Source: Protaetiibacter larvae
GTDB lineage: Bacteria > Actinomycetota > Actinomycetes > Actinomycetales > Microbacteriaceae
Reading direction: 5' to 3'
Assembly: GCF_008365275.1 (NCBI RefSeq)
Contig: NZ_CP043504.1
Coordinates: 868,001-932,000 of the forward strand
Length of the DNA stretch: 64,000 bases
The notes beneath the pieces were generated by a model that did no database searches, was not told the DNA's origin, and saw only the letters and a program-made list of their open reading frames with translations. Each line of letters opens with the position of its first letter. Position 1 is the first letter of the stretch. Of this stretch, positions 9,600 through 17,931 are shown one piece after another. The translations under genes and the position numbers were made by a program.

Positions 9600-9998
9600 A
9601 TGACGATGACAGATCCGGTCGCAGACCTGCTGACCAGACTGCGCAACGCGAACCGTGCGTACCACGACACGGTCTCGCTCCCGAGCAGCAAGCTCAAGAC
9701 CCACATCGCCGAGATCCTCCAGCGCGAGGGCTACATCTCGAGCTGGAAGGTCGAGGAGGCGCGTGTCGGCCAGACCCTGACGATCGACCTCAAGTACGGC
9801 CCGAACCGCGAGCGGTCGATCGCCGGCATCAAGCGTGTCTCGAAGCCGGGTCTGCGCGTCTACGCGAAGTCCACCGAGATCCCCCGCGTCCTCGGCGGTC
9901 TCGGCGTCGCCATCCTGTCCACCTCCTCCGGTCTGCTGACCGACCGCGAGGCGAGCAAGAAGGGCGTCGGCGGGGAAGTCCTCGCCTACGTGTGGTGA
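9600..9998 (+). CDS. rpsH: 30S ribosomal protein S8
   Basis: 132 residues. [20 protein letters not shown] at the start and the C-terminal [25 protein letters not shown] are the S8 signature (16S helix 21 binder; autoregulator of spc in E. coli). AAGGAATAAGGAAACC precedes the ATG. Follows the 117-bp gap lacking rpsN. Confidence 0.97.
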   Translation: MTMTDPVADLLTRLRNANRAYHDTVSLPSSKLKTHIAEILQREGYISSWKVEEARVGQTLTIDLKYGPNRERSIAGIKRVSKPGLRVYAKSTEIPRVLGGLGVAILSTSSGLLTDREASKKGVGGEVLAYVW

Positions 9999-10004
9999 GC
10001 TGAG

Positions 10005-10541
10005 ATGTCCCGTATCGGAAGACTCCCCATCGATGTTCCCGCCGGCGTCACCGTGACGATCGACGGCCAGGACGTCACCGTCAAGGGCCCGAAGGGCGAG
10101 CTCGCGCTCACCGTGAAGACCCCCATCGAGGTCAAGCTCGAGGACGGCCAGCTGCTCGTGACGCGTCCGGACGACGAGCGCGAGTCGCGTTCGCTGCACG
10201 GCCTCACCCGCACGCTCATCGCGAACCAGATCATCGGTGTGACCGATGGCTACGCGAAGAGCCTCGAGGTGGTCGGCACCGGTTACCGTGTCGCCGCCAA
10301 GGGCAGCTCGGTCGAGTTCGCGCTCGGCTACTCGCACCCCATCACCGTCGACCCGCCCGCAGGCATCACCTTCGAGGTCGAGGGCAACAACAAGCTTCAC
10401 GTCCGCGGCATCGACAAGCAGGCCGTGGGCGAGGTCGCCGCCAACATCCGCAAGCTCCGCAAGCCCGAGCCCTACAAGGGCAAGGGTGTGCGGTACCTCG
10501 GTGAGGTCGTGCGCCGCAAGGCCGGAAAGAGTGGTAAGTGA
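10005..10541 (+). CDS. rplF: 50S ribosomal protein L6
   Basis: 178 residues, usual length. [20 protein letters not shown], the duplicated L6 fold, and the C-terminal [20 protein letters not shown] are diagnostic. L6 sits near the factor-binding site. Starts 6 nt after rpsH. Confidence 0.97.
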   Translation: MSRIGRLPIDVPAGVTVTIDGQDVTVKGPKGELALTVKTPIEVKLEDGQLLVTRPDDERESRSLHGLTRTLIANQIIGVTDGYAKSLEVVGTGYRVAAKGSSVEFALGYSHPITVDPPAGITFEVEGNNKLHVRGIDKQAVGEVAANIRKLRKPEPYKGKGVRYLGEVVRRKAGKSGK

Positions 10542-10543
10542 TC

Positions 10544-10903
10544 ATGGCTGGCATCAGCAAGTCGGCTCAGCGCGACCGTCGTCACACGCGTCTGCGCAAG
10601 CGCATCGTCGGTACCGAGGAGCGCCCGCGTCTCGTCGTCACCCGTTCGGCCCGCCACGTGTTCGTGCAGGTCGTCGACGACAGCAAGGGCTTCACCGTCG
10701 CGTCGGCCTCGACGCTCGAGGCGGACCTGCGCACCTTCGACGGTGACAAGACCGCCAAGGCCCGCAAGGTCGGCGAGCTCGTCGCCGAGCGTGCCAAGAA
10801 GGCCGGCGTCGAGGCGGTCGTGTTCGACCGCGGAGGCAACAAGTACGCCGGACGCGTCGCGGCCATCGCCGAGGGCGCCCGTGAGGGAGGGCTCGAGCTG
10901 TGA
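10544..10903 (+). CDS. rplR: 50S ribosomal protein L18
   Basis: 119 residues. [19 protein letters not shown] and [18 protein letters not shown] mark L18, the 5S rRNA-binding protein. The ATG at 10544 is preferred to a GTG two codons upstream that overlaps the rplF stop; the two would differ only by Met-Ile. Overlaps rpsE by 4 nt. Confidence 0.96.
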   Translation: MAGISKSAQRDRRHTRLRKRIVGTEERPRLVVTRSARHVFVQVVDDSKGFTVASASTLEADLRTFDGDKTAKARKVGELVAERAKKAGVEAVVFDRGGNKYAGRVAAIAEGAREGGLEL

Positions 10904-11610
10904 GCGACGAGATCCAGAACAAGGAGCAGGACGTGACGTCCGAAGAGATCACCGAGGGTCAGGTCGTGGAGACCGCCGCGGGCACCGAGCAGGGCCAGGA
11001 GCCCCGCGAGGCCCGTCGTGGCAGCCGCGAGCGCAACCCCCGCAACGACCGCGGTTCGCGTGACCGCGCCGAGAGCCAGTTCCTCGAGCGCGTCGTGACC
11101 ATCAACCGCGTGTCGAAGGTCGTCAAGGGCGGCCGCCGCTTCAGCTTCACGGCGCTCGTCGTCGTGGGCGACGGCAACGGCCTCGTGGGCGTCGGCTACG
11201 GCAAGGCCCGCGAGGTGCCGCTCGCGATCTCGAAGGGCGTCGAGGAGGCGAAGAAGAACTTCTTCCGCGTCCCGCGCGTCGGTGCGACGATCCCCCACCC
11301 CGTCCAGGGTGAGGCCGCCGCCGGTGTGGTGCTGCTGCGCCCCGCCGCCGCCGGTACCGGTGTCATCGCCGGTGGTCCCGTCCGCGCCGTGCTCGAGTGC
11401 GCCGGCATCCACGACGTGCTGTCGAAGTCCCTCGGGTCGTCGAACACGATCAACATCGTCCACGCGACCGTCGAGGCCCTCAAGCAGCTCGAGGAGCCCC
11501 GTGCCGTCGCCGCCCGCCGCGGCCTCGAGTTCGAGGACGTCGCGCCCGAGCGCCTCATCCGCGCCGACGCCGACGCTCGTGCGGCCGCTACCGCGAAGGT
11601 TGGTGCCTGA
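10900..11610 (+). CDS. rpsE: 30S ribosomal protein S5 with charged N-terminal extension
   Basis: 236 residues against about 165-200 usually. The S5 double-stranded RNA-binding domain begins near residue 60 ([20 protein letters not shown]) and the C-terminal domain includes [17 protein letters not shown]. Residues 1-58 are extra: first acidic/Gln-rich, then Arg-rich ([16 protein letters not shown]). GTG start, overlapping rplR by 4 nt. S5 contributes to decoding fidelity and the mRNA entry helicase. Confidence 0.95.
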   Translation: MSDEIQNKEQDVTSEEITEGQVVETAAGTEQGQEPREARRGSRERNPRNDRGSRDRAESQFLERVVTINRVSKVVKGGRRFSFTALVVVGDGNGLVGVGYGKAREVPLAISKGVEEAKKNFFRVPRVGATIPHPVQGEAAAGVVLLRPAAAGTGVIAGGPVRAVLECAGIHDVLSKSLGSSNTINIVHATVEALKQLEEPRAVAARRGLEFEDVAPERLIRADADARAAATAKVGA

Positions 11611-11795
11611 TGTCCGCTCGACTCAAGGTGACCCAGATCAAGTCCGTTATCAGCGAGAAGCAGAACCAGCGCGACACCCTGCGCAGCCTGGGCCTCAAGC
11701 GCATCGGCGACGTCGTCGTGCGCGAGGACACCCCGGCCAACCGCGGGTACGTGCGTGCGGTCGCGCATCTCGTGAAGGTCGAGGAGATTGACTAA
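11610..11795 (+). CDS. rpmD: 50S ribosomal protein L30
   Basis: 61 residues, usual bacterial length. [20 protein letters not shown] and [11 protein letters not shown] identify L30. The ATG at 11610 overlaps the rpsE stop by one base and the TAA overlaps rplO by one base. A longer in-frame reading from 11397 runs inside rpsE and is rejected. Confidence 0.96.
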   Translation: MSARLKVTQIKSVISEKQNQRDTLRSLGLKRIGDVVVREDTPANRGYVRAVAHLVKVEEID

Positions 11796-12586
11796 TGGCT
11801 GACGAGAAGAAGCCGGCCGAGAAGGCCACGGCCGCGAAGGCCGCCGCTCCGAAGGCTGCTGCCCCGAAGGCTGCTGCCGAGAAGCCCGCCGCTGAGAAGA
11901 AGGCGCCGGCGAAGGCCGCCGCCCCGAAGGCTGCCGCTCCGAAGGCTGCCGCCGAGAAGCCCGCTGCTGAGAAGAAGGCGCCCGCCAAGGCGGCTGCCCC
12001 GAAGGCTGCTGCTGCCCCGAAGGCTGCTGCTGCCCCGAAGGCTGCTGCTGCTCCGACGGCTGCCGCCGCTGCGAAGGCCGACGAGGTCGTCGCGGCCAAG
12101 CCCGCCGCCAAGAAGCCCGCCGCGAAGTCCTCGGATGTCGCGTCGCGCCCGCAGGTGCTGAAGGCTCACCACCTCCGCCCCGCCGAGGGCGCCAAGAAGG
12201 CCAAGACCCGCGTCGGACGCGGTGAGGGCTCGAAGGGCAAGACCGCCGGTCGCGGCACCAAGGGCACCAAGGCCCGCTACCAGGTGCGCGTCGGCCTCGA
12301 GGGCGGCAACCTCAACTCGGTCATGCGCGCCCCGAAGCTCCGCGGCTTCAAGAACCCGTTCCGGGTCGAGTACCAGGTCGTGAACCTGGACCGCCTGGCC
12401 GAGCTCTACCCCTCGGGCGGCGACGTCACCATCGGCGACCTGGTCGCCAAGGGTGCCGTGCGCAAGAACGAGAAGGTCAAGGTGCTCGGCACCGGCGAGA
12501 TTGCGGTTAAGCTGAACGTTGCGGTCGACAAGGTCTCGAGCTCTGCGGAGCAGAAGATCGTCGCCGCCGGCGGCTCCGTCAAGTAG
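11795..12586 (+). CDS. rplO: 50S ribosomal protein L15 with long Ala/Lys/Pro repeat extension
   Basis: 263 residues against about 145-150 usually. The L15 core begins near residue 121 ([12 protein letters not shown], then [19 protein letters not shown]) and is complete. Residues 1-120 are a low-complexity Ala/Lys/Pro/Glu region with two identical 25-residue units (16-40 and 41-65), three PKAAAA units and an AKKPAAK stretch, resembling histone-H1-like tails. The ATG overlaps the rpmD stop (TAATG), which supports translation of the whole extension; a GTG at residue 121 is the only alternative near the core. Last r-protein gene before the hairpins preceding secY. Confidence 0.94.
   Translation: MADEKKPAEKATAAKAAAPKAAAPKAAAEKPAAEKKAPAKAAAPKAAAPKAAAEKPAAEKKAPAKAAAPKAAAAPKAAAAPKAAAAPTAAAAAKADEVVAAKPAAKKPAAKSSDVASRPQVLKAHHLRPAEGAKKAKTRVGRGEGSKGKTAGRGTKGTKARYQVRVGLEGGNLNSVMRAPKLRGFKNPFRVEYQVVNLDRLAELYPSGGDVTIGDLVAKGAVRKNEKVKVLGTGEIAVKLNVAVDKVSSSAEQKIVAAGGSVK
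11840..11989 (+). repeat. Tandem 75-bp repeat inside rplO
   Basis: Two adjacent 75-bp units (11840-11914, 11915-11989) encode identical 25-residue peptides and differ only at synonymous positions, suggesting an old duplication kept at the protein level. Three shorter PKAAAA-coding units follow. Confidence 0.8.
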
Positions 12587-12596
12587 CCATCGGGCA

Positions 12597-12645
12597 GGTG
12601 GCCCCGCGAGGGGCCACCTCCTCGCCGTACGCACTCGCGTACGGC
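12597..12645 (+). terminator. Two hairpins between rplO and secY
   Basis: First stem GGTGGCCCC/GGGGCCACC with a GCGA tetraloop (12597-12618), second stem GCCGTACG/CGTACGGC with a 6-nt loop (12624-12645). No T-run follows, so partial attenuation or an RNA processing/stability element is more likely than full termination, since secY lacks another obvious promoter. Confidence 0.55.
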
Positions 12646-12674
12646 AGCTCCAAGAAATCTCAACGGGAGGCGTC

Positions 12675-14003
12675 GTGTTCAGTGCCGTCGCGCGGATCTT
12701 CCGCACGCCGGACCTCCGCCGCAAGATCGCATTCACGCTGGGCATCATCGCCCTGTTCCGGCTCGGGTCCTTCGTTCCCGCGCCGTTCGTGGACTTCGGC
12801 AACGTCCAGCAGTGTCTCGCGGGCAACGCTGGCGCCTCGGGTCTGTACGACCTCGTCAACCTCTTCAGCGGCGGCGCGCTGCTGCAGCTGTCGATCTTCG
12901 CGCTCGGCATCATGCCGTACATCACCGCGTCGATCATCGTGCAGCTGCTGCGCGTGGTCATCCCCCACTTCGACACCCTCTACAAGGAGGGCCAGGCGGG
13001 CCAGGCCAAGCTCACGCAGTACACCCGGTACCTGACGATCGCCCTCGGCGTGCTCCAGTCGACCACGCTCATCACGGTCGCGCGCTCGGGCGCCCTCTTC
13101 GGCACCACGGGCGGCGCCGAGTGCTCGCAGCTCATCGTGCCGGGCGGAGACACCTGGTACGGCATCCTGCTCATGGTCATCACCATGACGGCCGGCACCG
13201 GCGTGATCATGTGGATGGGCGAGCTCATCACCGAGCGCGGCATCGGCAACGGCATGTCGCTGCTGATCTTCACCTCGATCGTGGCCTCCTTCCCGAACTC
13301 GCTCGTCTCGATCGCGCAGCAGCGCAACATCGAGACGCTGCTGCTCGTGCTCGCGATCGGCGTGCTCATCATGTTCGCCGTCATCTTCGTCGAGCAGTCG
13401 CAGCGTCGGATCCCGGTGCAGTACGCCAAGCGGATGGTGGGTCGCCGCACCTACGGCGGCAACAACACCTACATCCCGATCAAGGTCAACATGGCGGGCG
13501 TCGTGCCGGTCATCTTCGCCTCCTCGCTGCTGTACCTGCCCGCGCTCATCGCGCAGTTCAACCAGCCGAAGGCGGGCGAGACCGCGCAGCCGTGGGTGCA
13601 GTGGATCTCCGTCTACCTCACGCGCGGCGACCACCCGCTCTACATGGCGCTGTACTTCCTGCTCATCGTGGGCTTCACCTACTTCTACGTCGCGATCACC
13701 TTCAACCCGGATGAGGTCGCCGACAACATGAAGAAGTACGGCGGCTTCATCCCCGGCATCCGCGCGGGTCGTCCGACCGCCGAATACCTCGACTACGTGC
13801 TCACGCGCGTGACGCTGCCCGGCTCGATCTACCTCGGTCTCGTCGCCCTCATCCCGCTCATCGCGCTCGCCGCGGTGGGGGCCAACTCGAACTTCCCGTT
13901 CGGCGGCACCTCGATCCTGATCATGGTGGGCGTCGGTCTCGAGACGGTGAAGCAGATCGACTCGCAGCTGCAGCAGCGCCACTACGAGGGCCTGCTGCGG
14001 TGA
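12675..14003 (+). CDS. secY: Protein translocase channel subunit SecY
   Basis: 442 residues with about ten hydrophobic helices. [36 protein letters not shown] and the late cytoplasmic loop region with [12 protein letters not shown] are SecY hallmarks. SecY is the membrane pore for SecA-driven export and SRP insertion. GTG at 12675 chosen because GGGAGG lies 4 nt upstream; upstream in-frame residues fall in the hairpin region. Overlaps adk by 4 nt. Confidence 0.97.
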   Translation: MFSAVARIFRTPDLRRKIAFTLGIIALFRLGSFVPAPFVDFGNVQQCLAGNAGASGLYDLVNLFSGGALLQLSIFALGIMPYITASIIVQLLRVVIPHFDTLYKEGQAGQAKLTQYTRYLTIALGVLQSTTLITVARSGALFGTTGGAECSQLIVPGGDTWYGILLMVITMTAGTGVIMWMGELITERGIGNGMSLLIFTSIVASFPNSLVSIAQQRNIETLLLVLAIGVLIMFAVIFVEQSQRRIPVQYAKRMVGRRTYGGNNTYIPIKVNMAGVVPVIFASSLLYLPALIAQFNQPKAGETAQPWVQWISVYLTRGDHPLYMALYFLLIVGFTYFYVAITFNPDEVADNMKKYGGFIPGIRAGRPTAEYLDYVLTRVTLPGSIYLGLVALIPLIALAAVGANSNFPFGGTSILIMVGVGLETVKQIDSQLQQRHYEGLLR

Positions 14004-14599
14004 GCCTGCGGCTCCTGATCGTGGGCCCCCCCGGGGCGGGGAAGGGCACCCAGGCGACGCGGATCGCGGAGCGCTTCGGCATCCCGACGATCTCGACGGG
14101 CGACATCTTCCGGGCCAACATCGCGAACGAGACCGAGCTCGGCAAGCGCGTGAAGGCGATCGTCGACTCGGGCGACTACGTTCCCGATTCGCTCACCAAT
14201 GAGCTCGTGTCGGACCGCCTGTCGGAGGCCGACGCGCGCGGCGGGTTCCTGCTCGACGGCTACCCCCGTACCCCCGAGCAGGTGCGCTACCTCGACGAGC
14301 TGCTCTCGGCCCACGGGCACAAGCTCGACGCGGTGCTGCGGCTCGTGGCCGACCAGGACGAGATCGTGCGGCGGCTGCGCAAGCGCGCTCTCGAGCAGGG
14401 GCGTGCGGACGACTCCGAGGAGGCGATCCGCCACCGCCAGGAGGTCTACCGTCGCGAGACGGCCCCCGTGCTGGAGATGTTCCGCGAGCAGGGGCTGCTG
14501 GTCGAGGTCGACGGTCTCGGCACCGTCGACGAGGTCACCGAGCGCATCTGGGCGGCGTTCGACGCCAACGGACTGCAGCTTCCCGAGCAGTCCGCCTGA
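14000..14599 (+). CDS. adk: Adenylate kinase
   Basis: 199 residues. P-loop [11 protein letters not shown] near the N-terminus, [12 protein letters not shown], and [10 protein letters not shown] identify Adk (AMP + ATP to 2 ADP). The long zinc-binding LID of E. coli-type enzymes is replaced by a short segment ([19 protein letters not shown]), as usual in actinobacteria. GTG start overlapping secY by 4 nt. The next gene is ptsI, not map. Confidence 0.96.
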   Translation: MSLRLLIVGPPGAGKGTQATRIAERFGIPTISTGDIFRANIANETELGKRVKAIVDSGDYVPDSLTNELVSDRLSEADARGGFLLDGYPRTPEQVRYLDELLSAHGHKLDAVLRLVADQDEIVRRLRKRALEQGRADDSEEAIRHRQEVYRRETAPVLEMFREQGLLVEVDGLGTVDEVTERIWAAFDANGLQLPEQSA

Positions 14600-14619
14600 G
14601 CTGCTGACGGATCCCCGCG

Positions 14620-16299
14620 GTGTCCGGCATCGGTGAGTGGCGCGGGGCCGGCATCGGAGCGGGCATCGCGATCGGCCCGGTCGTGCGACTCGAGCAGTCC
14701 GCTGCGCCGACCCCGACCGACACCCTGAGCACGCTCGGTGCGGAGGCGGAGGCGGAGCGCGTCGTCGTGGCCCTCGGCTCGGTCGCCGCGCTGCTGCGCC
14801 GCCGTGCCGTGCACGCGGACCGAGTGGTGCGCGGGGTGCTCGAGGCGCAGGCGCTCATGGTCGAAGACCCCGCCCTGCGGGATGCGATCCAGCTGCGGCT
14901 CGACGACGGCGTGACGGCCGAGGCGGCCATCGCGGGCGCGTTCGGAGCCTTCGCCGAGCTGCTCGTCGCGGCGGGCGGCTACGTCGCCGAGCGGGCGACG
15001 GATCTGCGCGACCTCGCGGACCGCGCGGTCGGGGCGCTGCAGGGCCTTCCGAGCGAGGCGATCGTCGACCCCGGCGTCCCCTACGTGCTCGTCGCCCGCG
15101 ACCTCGCACCCGCCGACACCGCGGTGCTCGATCTCGACCGCGTGCTCGCGTTCGTGACGAGCGAGGGCGGCCCGACCTCGCATTCGGCGATCCTCGCGCG
15201 GCAGCGCGGCATCGTCGCCGTCGTGGGGGCGACGGGGGTCGCCGCCGTCGCCGACGGGACCGAGCTGCTCGTCGATGCCCTCCACGGGCGCGTCGTCGCC
15301 GACCCCGACCCCGCGGAGCGCGCGGAGGCCGAGCTGCGACTCGCCGTCCAGGCCTCGGCCCTCGCGACACCGGCTGCGCCCGGCGCGCTCGCCGACGGCA
15401 CCCGGATCGCCCTGCTCGCGAACATCGGATCGCCGTCGGAGGTCGGTGACGCGGCCCGGCTGGGCGCCGAGGGGGTCGGGCTGCTGCGCACCGAGTTCCT
15501 CTTCCTGGATGCCGCCGAACCGCCGACCGTCGACGCGCAGCTCGCGAGCTACCGCGCGGTGCTCGACGCCTTCCCCGGGATGCCGGTCGTCGTGCGCCTG
15601 CTCGATGCCGGCGCCGACAAGCCCCTCGCCTTCCTCCCCGCAGGCGAGGAGCTCAACCCGGCCCTCGGGCGGCGGGGCCTGCGCGCGTTGCGCGCGGAGG
15701 AGGGGGTGCTCCGCGACCAGCTGGCCGCGCTCGCCGCCGCGGGAGCCGGCTCGGCCGCCGAGCTCTGGGTCATGGCGCCCATGGTGACCACGGTCGAGGA
15801 GGCGCGCTTCGTCGTGCAGGCCGCCCATGACGCCGGCATCCCGAACGCCGGTGTCGTCATCGAGGTGCCGTCGGCCGCCCTCATCGCGGACCGGATGCTG
15901 CGGCACGTCGACTTCGCCTCGATCGGCACCAACGACCTCACCCAATACACGCTCGCCGCCGACCGCTCGCTCGGCGGCCTGAGCGCGCTGCAGGACCCCT
16001 GGCATCCGGCGGTGCTCCGGCTCGTCGCCGAGGTGGGCGCGGCGGGGATCGCGCAGGGCACCCAGGTGGGGGTGTGCGGCGAGGCCGCCGCCGATCCTCT
16101 GCTCGCGATCGTGTTCGCGGGCCTCGGGATCACGAGCCTCTCGATGGCGCCCGCGGCCCTCGCGGGGGTGCGCGCGGCCCTCGCCCGCTGCACGCGCGAG
16201 CAGGCCGAGTCCATCGCGGCGGCCGCACTCGCGGCCGAGGAGGCCGACGAGGCGAGGCGCGCCGCGAGCGCGGTGGCGCGAGCGCGATTTATCGGCTAA
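14620..16299 (+). CDS. ptsI: Phosphoenolpyruvate-protein phosphotransferase (PTS Enzyme I)
   Basis: 559 residues, near family length (about 560-575). Phosphohistidine motif GGPTSHSAILA with His188; TIM-barrel PEP-binding blocks GLLRTEFLF, VIEVPSA and GTNDLTQYTLAADR; catalytic Cys486 in GVCGEAAADP. The N-terminal HPr-binding helices precede the His domain. It takes phosphate from PEP and passes it to HPr for sugar uptake. No ptsH or EII gene is in the window. GTG start with a poor ribosome binding site, 20 nt after adk. Its position between adk and infA is unusual. Confidence 0.93.
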   Translation: MSGIGEWRGAGIGAGIAIGPVVRLEQSAAPTPTDTLSTLGAEAEAERVVVALGSVAALLRRRAVHADRVVRGVLEAQALMVEDPALRDAIQLRLDDGVTAEAAIAGAFGAFAELLVAAGGYVAERATDLRDLADRAVGALQGLPSEAIVDPGVPYVLVARDLAPADTAVLDLDRVLAFVTSEGGPTSHSAILARQRGIVAVVGATGVAAVADGTELLVDALHGRVVADPDPAERAEAELRLAVQASALATPAAPGALADGTRIALLANIGSPSEVGDAARLGAEGVGLLRTEFLFLDAAEPPTVDAQLASYRAVLDAFPGMPVVVRLLDAGADKPLAFLPAGEELNPALGRRGLRALRAEEGVLRDQLAALAAAGAGSAAELWVMAPMVTTVEEARFVVQAAHDAGIPNAGVVIEVPSAALIADRMLRHVDFASIGTNDLTQYTLAADRSLGGLSALQDPWHPAVLRLVAEVGAAGIAQGTQVGVCGEAAADPLLAIVFAGLGITSLSMAPAALAGVRAALARCTREQAESIAAAALAAEEADEARRAASAVARARFIG

Positions 16300-16302
16300 G
16301 CT
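16297..16302 (+). promoter_or_regulatory. Candidate -10 box (TAAGCT) of infA
   Basis: TAAGCT overlaps the ptsI stop codon and would place the transcript start at about 16309, immediately before the folded element at 16311-16355. No good -35 is visible. Confidence 0.35.
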
Positions 16303-16310
16303 CGATCTTT

Positions 16311-16355
16311 GGTGCTTTGTGCCCGACGGGCATTCCGCCTTTCGGCGTGAGCACC
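16311..16355 (+). ncRNA. Candidate three-way-junction RNA element in the infA leader
   Basis: GGTGCT (16311-16316) pairs with AGCACC (16350-16355), enclosing two hairpins: TGCCC/GGGCA with loop GAC (16320-16332) and CGCC/GGCG with loop TTTC (16336-16347). All three stems are perfect within 45 nt. It lies 50 nt before infA at the predicted 5' end of the mRNA. No known class is recognised. Confidence 0.4.
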
Positions 16356-16404
16356 GAATCACTCACCCGCATGACCGAGCATTACCGATAGCGATTACGA
16401 GGGT

Positions 16405-16626
16405 ATGGCCAAGAAAGACGGCGTCATCGAGATCGAGGGATCCGTCCTCGAGGCTCTGCCGAACGCGATGTTCCGCGTCGAGCTGAGCAACGGGCACAAG
16501 GTTCTCGCCCACATTTCGGGCAAGATGCGTCAGCACTACATCCGGATCCTCCCCGAGGATCGCGTGATCGTGGAGCTGAGCCCCTACGACCTGACCCGCG
16601 GCCGCATCGTCTACCGCTACAAGTAA
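16405..16626 (+). CDS. infA: Translation initiation factor IF-1
   Basis: 73 residues, invariant length. [39 protein letters not shown] and RIVYRYK form the S1-like OB fold of IF-1, which occupies the ribosomal A site during initiation. It starts 105 nt after ptsI and is followed by rpmJ after 54 nt containing a CCTGCC/GGCAGG hairpin (16644-16657). Confidence 0.98.
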   Translation: MAKKDGVIEIEGSVLEALPNAMFRVELSNGHKVLAHISGKMRQHYIRILPEDRVIVELSPYDLTRGRIVYRYK

Positions 16627-16680
16627 GGCTCGGAAAGTAACGGCCTGCCCCGGCAGGTACGAAGACAGCGAGAAGGAAAC

Positions 16681-16797
16681 ATGAAGGTCAACCCGAGCGT
16701 CAAGCCCATCTGCGACCACTGCAAGGTCATCCGCCGCAACGGCCGCGTGATGGTCATCTGCAAGTCGAACCCGCGTCACAAGCAGCGTCAGGGTTGA
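16681..16797 (+). CDS. rpmJ: 50S ribosomal protein L36 (zinc-binding form)
   Basis: 38 residues. [20 protein letters not shown], then [16 protein letters not shown], is a complete L36 retaining the zinc ribbon ligands Cys11, Cys14, Cys27 and His32 (zinc-dependent C+ type). AGAAGGAAAC precedes the ATG. Very short gene in the conserved infA-rpmJ-rpsM order. Confidence 0.96.
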   Translation: MKVNPSVKPICDHCKVIRRNGRVMVICKSNPRHKQRQG

Positions 16798-16803
16798 ACC
16801 GAA

Positions 16804-16880
16804 GGTCGACACCGCGAAGCGGTTTCGACCGAAGGTTCAAGATCGAGGAGCGCCGCGAAGCGACGCGTCACGAGATCCCC
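16804..16880. repeat. Two intergenic palindromic repeats before rpsM
   Basis: A hairpin GGTCGACACCGC, GAA, GCGGTTTCGACC (16804-16830) is followed at 16841-16880 by GATCGAGGAGCGCCGCGAAG joined to CGACGCGTCACGAGATCCCC. The second matches an element at 51928-51966 and belongs to a family I recall from Microbacteriaceae genomes. The remaining spacer to rpsM (16881-17009) has a CCCGGG/CCCGGG hairpin (16942-16960) and the rpsM RBS; no promoter could be fixed. Confidence 0.55.
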
Positions 16881-17009
16881 AGACTTCACAACTCAATAGC
16901 TAACTTGCACCGCCAGAACCTCCCGCACACGGAGGGGACACCCCGGGTCGGAGGCCCGGGCACCGGCGGCGCTCCACACCTCCGAACGACTCCATAAGGA
17001 GAAGCCGAC

Positions 17010-17390
17010 ATGGCACGTCTCGCCGGCGTCGACATCCCGCGCGACAAGCGCGTGGAAGTCGCTCTGACGTACATCTACGGCGTGGGCCGCACCCGTGCGC
17101 TCACGACCCTCAAGGAAACCGGGATCTCCGGTGACATCCGCGTGAAGGATCTGACCGACGACCAGCTCGTCGCCCTTCGCGACTACATCGAAGGCAACTT
17201 CAAGGTCGAGGGCGACCTCCGCCGCGAGGTGCAGGCCGACATCCGCCGCAAGGTCGAGATCGGCTCGTACGAGGGCCTTCGCCACCGCCGTGGCCTGCCC
17301 GTCCGCGGTCAGCGCACCAAGACCAACGCACGCACTCGCAAGGGCCCGAAGCGCACCGTGGCCGGCAAGAAGAAGGCAGGTAAGAAGTAA
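17010..17390 (+). CDS. rpsM: 30S ribosomal protein S13
   Basis: 126 residues. [29 protein letters not shown] and the basic tail [18 protein letters not shown] are S13 (30S head, P-site tRNA contact, bridge to L5). ATAAGGAGAAG is a strong ribosome binding site. The TAA overlaps the rpsK ATG by one base. Confidence 0.98.
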   Translation: MARLAGVDIPRDKRVEVALTYIYGVGRTRALTTLKETGISGDIRVKDLTDDQLVALRDYIEGNFKVEGDLRREVQADIRRKVEIGSYEGLRHRRGLPVRGQRTKTNARTRKGPKRTVAGKKKAGKK

Positions 17391-17788
17391 TGGCTGCTCC
17401 GAAGGCCGCCGCGCGCAAGCCGCGTCGCAAGGAGAAGAAGAACATCGCCGTGGGTCAGGCTCACATCAAGTCGACGTTCAACAACACCATCGTCTCGATC
17501 ACCGACCCCTCGGGTGCCGTCATCAGCTGGGCCTCGTCCGGTGGCGTCGGCTTCAAGGGTTCGCGCAAGTCGACCCCCTACGCCGCGCAGCTCGCCGCCG
17601 AGTCGGCCGCGCGCCAGGCGCAGGAGCACGGCATGAAGAAGGTCGACGTCTTCGTCAAGGGTCCGGGTTCGGGCCGCGAGACCGCGATCCGTTCGCTCCA
17701 GGCCGCGGGCCTCGAGGTGGGCACCATCAACGATGTGACGCCGCAGGCGCACAACGGCTGCCGCCCGCCCAAGCGTCGCCGCGTGTAA
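17390..17788 (+). CDS. rpsK: 30S ribosomal protein S11
   Basis: 132 residues. Basic N-terminus, then [20 protein letters not shown] and the C-terminal [19 protein letters not shown] typical of S11 (30S platform). Classical order would continue with rpsD, but here a hairpin and then rpoA follow. Confidence 0.98.
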   Translation: MAAPKAAARKPRRKEKKNIAVGQAHIKSTFNNTIVSITDPSGAVISWASSGGVGFKGSRKSTPYAAQLAAESAARQAQEHGMKKVDVFVKGPGSGRETAIRSLQAAGLEVGTINDVTPQAHNGCRPPKRRRV

Positions 17789-17793
17789 CGCGT

Positions 17794-17833
17794 CGCTCGG
17801 ATGACCGCGCCCCGGCGGCCGGTCATCCGAGCG
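17794..17833 (+). terminator. Strong hairpin after rpsK
   Basis: CGCTCGGATGACCG (17794-17807) pairs perfectly with CGGTCATCCGAGCG (17820-17833), 12-nt loop. The stem starts 5 nt after the rpsK stop. Only a weak T-rich stretch follows (GTCTTCATAACTTC), so it may attenuate rather than stop transcription into rpoA. This is the position vacated by rpsD. Confidence 0.6.
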
Positions 17834-17931
17834 CCTCAGCGTCTTCATAACTTCACAACACGGCGGCCCAGCCACCCGCCGCAACTGTCGTGGGCGTCAT
17901 ATGGCGGACGCCCTCGCCGAAAGGAAACCAC

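Noticed and set aside
12519-12674. Longer SecY N-terminus starting inside rplO
   Set aside because: The extra residues cover the two hairpins and lack SecY homology; GTG 12675 has GGGAGG upstream.
14620-16299. PEP synthase or pyruvate phosphate dikinase instead of PTS Enzyme I
   Set aside because: There is no ATP-binding domain, the length fits Enzyme I, and His188 in GGPTSHSAILA has the Enzyme I position.
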